The position numbers and the translations under genes were made by a program. This document shows, piece by piece, positions 57,962 through 64,000 of a stretch of 64,000 nucleotides of DNA. The notes beneath the pieces are model-generated. The model worked only from the letters and a program-made list of their open reading frames with translations. It was not told where the DNA came from and made no database searches. Source of the stretch: Leptasterias polaris (lineage: Eukaryota > Echinodermata > Asteroidea > Forcipulatida > Asteriidae); the NCBI GenBank assembly GCA_037783415.1, contig JAZGTN010000017.1, forward strand, positions 1,990,501-2,054,500, read 5' to 3'. Position 1 is the stretch's first letter; every line of letters starts with the position of its first letter.

Positions 57962-60900
57962 TGATTCGTATGACTTGTAATTGTTTGAGAAAATGCAAGC
58001 AGAAAAAGACGAACATTGGTTATGTGTTTATCAAACACCGAGAAGCAGAGACTTGACATCAGCTCATGAATGGGTGTTTCGGACGGCGTCCACGGCAGTG
58101 TTTATCGATGCTATATCGGTGCCACACGGTGATAAAACGGTAAGCTTTGTGTGAAAATCATTGCTTTTCAAAATGAGTATTTATTTAATGCACAGTTATG
58201 TTATAAAGTTTATGATTGTTGGCTGTGTCACTAAAGTCAGAAAATGGTCCGACTGAAGAATGTTTGTCGGCAACTTTGATGACGTTTGTGTTAAGTAAAG
58301 TAGGTTTTGTTTATAAGTTGTTCACTTCCAAAACAATATGTGCACCTTCCACTAACCTTTTCTTGTGCAATTTCCTAAGTTTTAATGTTGTTACTGTTTT
58401 GAACCCCCCCCCCCCCCCCTTTGAACAGGTTGGTCATTGAGAGAGCGCAATATAAATTAAATAAATTAGTAGTATTATTATATAAATATGAAACGTTTTA
58501 AGTCTTGATTTTTGTTTATTTTAACAGTTTCAGCTTGACTTAATTTTCCTAGAGTCATACTTTGTTTATTTTGTAATATTGTTTTTTTCTTCTTCAGAAT
58601 ACAGCACATCCACCGGCATGGTCTTGGATCCAGTGACAGATTTTCCACGTGTTGTTGTGTTGCATTCCTCATTTCCTGTATGACGCACCACAGGTAGAAA
58701 TAGAACTTATAAATCATTATGTTATAAGTCAAAATTCAAGAGAGGCTTAGATTTGCCGTCTTCATGATTTGCCTTCGTTTTGCATTATGATTTAAAACAA
58801 GTGCCCTTTCAATAGTCTAAAAATTAACAAACTGTTCTGTAGGAAAATCAATATCCAAAAATCAAGCAAATTAAGCTTTTTAAATAATACAACTGCCAGC
58901 TCAGAACTTGCTTGACTTATTTTAGCGACATCATCATCAGTGTTTTTGTATTGAACAATCAATGTTTCCTGAACCGAGTATCCACCTCATTGGATTTGAA
59001 ACCCTGTTAAAAACTTTTCTGAATTGTAACCTAATAATGTCAACATGTATAGTGTGGTTTTTTATCAATACAAAATCGATAACCATCGAAAAATAAATAA
59101 ACTTACTTTCTAAGTTAATCTTTGTTTTCCACTAGGCACATATTTAAATGCCTATGTCTCGCTAAAAACTTTCTAACTTCATAATGATGTCATAGGTTTT
59201 CAAATTTGGCTAAACAAAAGGTTGTTATTTAGAAAATTTATAAAGTTTTTAGCAGCCCTTTATTTCTTGTGTAACCTATTTATACTTTACTTTCTCTAAT
59301 GTTTCAAAAGCTATCAGGATTGTTTTCAGTGATTCAATGATATAGCTTACGCATTAAAACAGCAGTGAGCCCACCAGCGATACCCGAACACCTAGTGTTT
59401 GTTGTCACAAACACGTTAAGTCTAGTTGCATTTCACAATATGAGTTTTAAAAATAATCATCTTTTGTTAAAGCCAAATTTGAAAACTGATGACGTCATTA
59501 TGACGTTAGATAAGTTCTTATCGATACATTGGTATTTAGTTATGTGTTTTAAATTGTAATTGAAAAACGAAGGTGAACTTACAAAACGTATAGTGTCAGC
59601 AAAAGAGTACAATATTTAATTTATTTGAAAGGGCAGAGGGGCAATAATGTCCTTTCATACAGAGCAACATTAATTTTTCGAATTCCCTTTCATTTTGGTT
59701 GCACATCTTAAAACGAGCCTTTGAATTACTCATAACAACAACTATCATGTATGCCACTCACTGAAGTTTATTTATTTTTCAATGGATATTGATTCTTTAT
59801 TGATTAATAAAATCCGATTGTGCAAATCATGTTGACATTATTAAGTTACAATTCTTAGAAGTTTTAACAGGTTTTCAAATACTGTGATTTGGCTTCTCAT
59901 TTTTGTGCATGATACTTTGATTGTTAAATACATATGCACTGATGATGATGTCGTTAAAATAAGTCGAGCATAGTATGAGCTATTGGTTGCATTTTAAAAA
60001 ATAGCTCGCTTGATTTTTAGACATTAGTCTTCGTACAGAACCGTTTATTAAATTTATAATATTGAAATAAAAAACACTTATTTTTAATAATTATGCAAGA
60101 TAAAGGCAAGTCATGAAGACGGCAAGTTTAACTAAAAAAATATTTTTTAACGAGTTAACATTATAACTATTTCTACCTGTATGGTGCGTCATACACTCAG
60201 CAAGGAATTAGGGAATGGAACACAACAACGAGTATGAAATCTTTCACTGGAGAACATTCGGGTACTGGATGTGTTGTATATTCTGAAGAAGAAAAAAACA
60301 ATAAACAAAGTATGACTCAAAGCAAATTAAGTCAAGCTGAAACTGCTCAAATAAATAAAATTCAACACTTGCAACATTTCATGATTTTATAATAATAATA
60401 ATAATTTATTGAATTTATATTGCGCTCTCTCCAGGACCAACCTGTTCGAGGGCGCATAACAATACAACATATCAGAGTAAGGAAATTACGCAAGAAAAAA
60501 TTAGTGGAAGGTGCACATCCTGTTTTTGATGTGAACAACTTATAAACGAAACCTTATTAGTGGAAACTTCATCGAAGGGTTTTCAAATAATTATGTCATA
60601 ATACAAAGTTGACGGAAAACATTCATCAGTCTGACCATTTTCTGACTATAGGCTAGTGACACAGCCAACAATCATACCAATCCCCCATTGCCCAACTCTA
60701 TCTCTTCGACGTTCATACTAGACGTTTCTTAGTTTTAAAAACATCTCATCAACGTCACCACTTGATGATACAGGATAAACTTTATAACGTAATTGTGCAT
60801 TAAATAAAAGAATCATTTTGAAAAGCAATGATGTTCACACAAAAAATTACCGTTTTAGTCCTGTGTAGCAACGATAAACACATGCCGTGAGTAGGGTCTG

Positions 60901-61017
60901 AAACACCCCTCACGGTCCGATGACACATCCTTCCTTCTCGGTGTATGATCAAAACATAACCAATGTTCGTCTTTTCCTGCTTGCATTTTCTCACATAATT
61001 AAAAGTCATACGAATCA
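57962..61017. mobile_element. ~3.06-kb foldback (large inverted repeat) structure
   Basis: The left arm (57,962-59,105) and right arm (59,762-61,017) are imperfect reverse complements. Matched landmarks: GATTCGTATGAC / GTCATACGAATC, GCGCACCAC-like blocks near 58,690 / 60,180, GACATCATCATCAGTG / CACTGATGATGATGTC, and AATAAATAAACTT / AAGTTTATTTATT. The spacer (59,106-59,761) has no recognised gene. No transposase is visible. Confidence 0.72.
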
Positions 61018-61115
61018 CTGAAGCAGGTGGTCATCTCAGTGAAACTTCGTCTTCAATTCCATATTGATCATAAAGCCATGAGAAGGGCAAATAGGGGAAC
61101 AATTAGACGTGGAAT

Positions 61116-61840
61116 CTTAGCGGAATTCATGTTAATGCTAGTACGTAGTAGTAAGTACGCCATTGATAAGATTGCACAAAATCACGTTACGCCCACATGG
61201 CACTGATAGTAAACAACGACAGTTGTGCCACGTTGGTCTGTAACAAGCGCCTTGACTGGCTAGCTACCCACCGTTGCCAGTCGCGAGGGGGTATGTCATG
61301 CTGCGTTAGGCAATGGATTAAGATTAAAGGCCAATTTCTCTAATATATCTATGAAAAACTTGATTTGTTCCAGTGTATAAAACAATAAGTATTCAATACC
61401 CTTTGTTTTCAAAGAAATAACTACGAATTTATCGTTCTTAGTTTGGGAGTTCTGCATGGTTGTTAAACCAAAACTATAAATTTGATTAAATTAATTACAT
61501 TTAGTTACCCAATAATTCATTTGGTGACGTCATTGTGTTGTCGAAATTTCTGTTTTATCTAATCATCAGGTGTAATATTGTTGCCAAGTTTCATGACCGT
61601 GCGAGTTTGGGAAAGATGTCAAAGTCTGCGGACAACGATGCGTGTATTTTTGAGGTGGGCTAACAAACTCAAAAATCCACTAGAGATTTAGTGTTTGTTG
61701 ACAAACACAAAGCTGTTCCGTGTTGTTTTGCTTCGATTAAGTGCTTCAAAGCTTTAAAGTTGGTCTGATTTCAAGATTGAAGTCTCTTGACCTTTGACAG
61801 GCCCCCTTTTCACTTAAGGGTGCCTGAATCCTGAATCGAA
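61116..61840. other. Mixed repeat sequence before the 130-bp array
   Basis: It contains another hairpin-headed start at 61,679 (ACTAGAGATTTAGTGTTTGT then ACAAACAC and AGCTGTTCCGT). No coding region was recognised. Confidence 0.55.
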
Positions 61841-62750
61841 AGGAGCTTTTAACCCAGAAATAAAGGTCATCATGATGTCATGGTAACCCTTGTCTAACAT
61901 TTATTGCTCAAAGGGGTTTGTAATTGAAAATAAAATTAAAATCAGGTGTGTAGTTCTTAAGATATGGTCCCACTTCCGGTTGACCCAGAAGTAAAGGTCA
62001 ACATGGGGTCACGGTAACCCAAGGCTAATCTTCAATGCCCAAGGAGTCTATAAGTAAAAAAAGTTTGAAAATCGGTAGTGTAGTTCTTGAGATAGGTTCC
62101 CACTTCCGGTTAACCCGGAAGTAAAGGTCAACATGGGGTCACGGTTACCCAAGGCTAATCGCCAATGTCCAAGGAGTCTATAACTGAAAACAGTTTGAAA
62201 ATCGGTTGTGTAGTTCTTAAGATATGGTCCCACTTCCGGTTGACCCAGAAGTAAAGGTCAACATGGGGTCACGGTAACCCAAGGCTAATCTTCAATGCCC
62301 AAGGAGTCTATAAGTGAAAAAAGTTTTAACATTGGTAGTGTAGTTCTTGAGATAGGGTCCCACTTCCGGTTAACCCGGAAGTAAAGGTCAACATGGGGTC
62401 ACGGTTATCCAAGGCTAATCTCCAATGCCCAAGAAGTCTATAACTGAAATAAGTTTGAAAATCGGTAGTGTAGTTCTTGAGATTGGGTCCCACTTCCGGT
62501 TGAGCCATAGGTAAAGGTCAATATGGGGTCACGGTTACCCAAGTCAAATCTCCAATGTCCAAGGAGTCTATAACTGTAAACAGTTTGAAAATTGGTTGTG
62601 TAGTTGTTGAGATAGGGTGACACTTCCGGTTGACCTGGAAGTAAAGGTCAACATGGGGTCACGGTTACCCAAGGCTAATCTCCAATGCCCAAGGAGTCTA
62701 TAAATGAAAAAAGTTGGAAAATCGGACGTAAACTTCTTGAGATATGACAG
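61841..62750. repeat. Exact-period 130-bp tandem array, seven units
   Basis: CACTTCCGGT occurs at 61,971, 62,101, 62,231, 62,361, 62,491 and 62,621, exactly 130 bp apart. A diverged first unit brings the array to seven. Units share GAAGTAAAGGTCAACATGGG, CCAAGGAGTCTATAA and AGTTTGAAAATCGG. The frame rotates because 130 is not a multiple of three, so the short repeated open frames are probably not genes. Confidence 0.92.
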
Positions 62751-62929
62751 AAACAAGTTTGGCTAATTAATTATTCATACCGCTGTCACGTGAATAATTA
62801 ATTAAGATTGTTTGTCAATAACATCTATGGATTATTTTTGGCTGGGCGAACTGAGATAAGTCCCATGCATGACAGGCTTTCACAATTAGCGAACCATATT
62901 CCAGGCTAATTGATCAGTTGTAGGTGACT

Positions 62930-63250
62930 GGACCTAATCAAATAAGCACAGCGTTGTAGCCATGGTTTGTGTTTGAACCACCAAAACGTTACTAAAACGT
63001 TTTTTTTAATACGAAAAGAAAAAACACCTACAAATGACGTCATGATGACGTGACGAAAAATGTTAGACCGGAATCGACATCTACAATACAAGACGATGCC
63101 ATAACTGAAAAAAGTTTGAAGATCGGCTGTGTACTTCTTGAGATATGGTGCTGCAAAGATTAACTAATTAAAGCTTTGAATTACCGTAATTTGACACCTG
63201 ATGACGTCACAGTAACAAAAATGTGTTTTTCATACTAATAAATTTGATAA
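62930..63250. repeat. Partial copy of the 63,390-63,640 segment
   Basis: AGCCATGGTTTGTGTTTGAA, AAACGTTACTAAAACG and ATGACGTCATGATGACGTGA recur here and at 63,390 in the same order. Confidence 0.78.
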
Positions 63251-63816
63251 GGTACACGATGGTATGTAACTTATCCCAATCCAATGCCTTTTAACGAAAA
63301 CCCTATTAGAACGTACGTATATCCTCTCTCGATTCCAATATCACGGCAGTCTTTGACGCCTAGCCGTGATTGCGCAATCACGGCACAATTTGCTTCGTAG
63401 CCATGGTTTGTGTTTGAACCACTAAAACGTTACTAAAACGTTTTTTGTTATACGAAAAGAAAAAACACCTACAAATGACGTCATGATGACGTGACGAAAA
63501 ATGTTAGACTGGAATCGACATCTACAATACAAGACGATGCCATAACTGAAAAAAGTTTGAAGATCGGATGTTTACTTCTTGAGATATGGTGTAAATAAGA
63601 TTGGCTAATTAAATATTCATACAGCTGTGACGTGAATAATTAATTAAGATTTTTAATCTAATTACATCTAAAATTCAAGTCAGGGCATAAGCTTTAATAT
63701 GATATAGGATTTGTCTGCTTTTGATAATTCTAAGAATAACATATGGTCTTCGAAAGAGACACAGGTTAAGTCAATACGATTTGAGGGAAAGAAAGAAAAA
63801 TAATAATAATAATAAT
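63251..63816. repeat. Second copy of the transposon-flanking repeat (uninterrupted site)
   Basis: It reads GATAAGGTACACGATGGTAT where the copy at 45,975 abuts copy B, showing sequence on both sides of the breakpoint. It ends in an (AAT)n tract, followed by a new module at 63,817 (AACTAGATATGTAGTGATTG, then CAATCAC and AGCTGTTCCGT). Confidence 0.82.
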
Positions 63817-64000
63817 AACTAGATATGTAGTGATTGTGTACAATCACAGAGCTGTTCCGTTCTGTTGACCATAAAAGTTGTTTTTGTAGCTCGAGAATCG
63901 AACTAATTACTTTGTGTATATCCTGTAATCGTGTTTGAAATGAATGCATGTGATCATGCGTATTCATCGCAGTGTAAACAAATCAAACAAGATCGGATCT

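Noticed and set aside
62048..62756. Family of ~61-codon repeated minus-strand genes
   Set aside because: They are by-products of the 130-bp tandem array; frames rotate between units and have no conserved start.
46519..63816. CRISPR array or telomeric repeats
   Set aside because: No short direct repeats with unique equal spacers and no telomere hexamers; the periodicities are those of eukaryotic interspersed and satellite repeats.

Overview
The window reads as animal nuclear DNA: a spliced gene with GT-AG introns and metazoan extracellular domains, APE-type LINEs, a tRNA-derived SINE, MITEs and long tandem repeats. A dispersed MITE whose ends read AAAGACAGTGGACACTATTGG matches a repeat I remember from sea-star (asteroid) genomes, so an echinoderm is my best guess. 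That is recollection, not a search result.

Region 1 (1-16,542) holds one host gene on the + strand. I could assemble nine exons (539-14,103) in continuous phase into a 501-residue secreted protein: signal peptide, PAN/apple-like domain, EGF-like domain, F5/8 type C (discoidin) domain and a C-terminal domain I cannot name. Its introns carry minisatellites, a SINE, MITEs and LINE fragments.

Region 2 (16,543-45,974) looks like a 29.4-kb palindrome. It is best explained as two copies of one ~14.2-kb DNA transposon, the younger (A, 16,632-30,829) inserted in opposite orientation into the terminal inverted repeat of the older (B). The evidence is exact: A is bounded by a 9-bp target duplication (CTCCCACAC), and the two pieces of B's broken TIR (80 + 204 bp) add up to the 284 bp of the intact TIRs. 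Each copy encodes two convergent genes: a 583-aa RecQ-like SF2 helicase and a 955-aa, five-exon protein that looks like a DDE-type transposase of the DUF6589 kind. The combination recalls the helicase-encoding AcademH lineage. Both genes look intact in A. In B the transposase is broken twice, by a 1,026-bp MITE and by a Cys-to-stop change in its C2H2 finger, while the helicase frame stays open. B's outer flanks share no target duplication, so the locus was rearranged or misjoined.

Region 3 (45,975-64,000) is repeat DNA: a nearly full-length APE/RT LINE with one frameshift inside a tandem array of ~1.26-kb units rich in TGACGTCA palindromes, a ~3-kb foldback structure, and a tandem array with an exact 130-bp period. 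No host gene was recognised there.

All coordinates and translations were read by eye. No homology search or folding was run.
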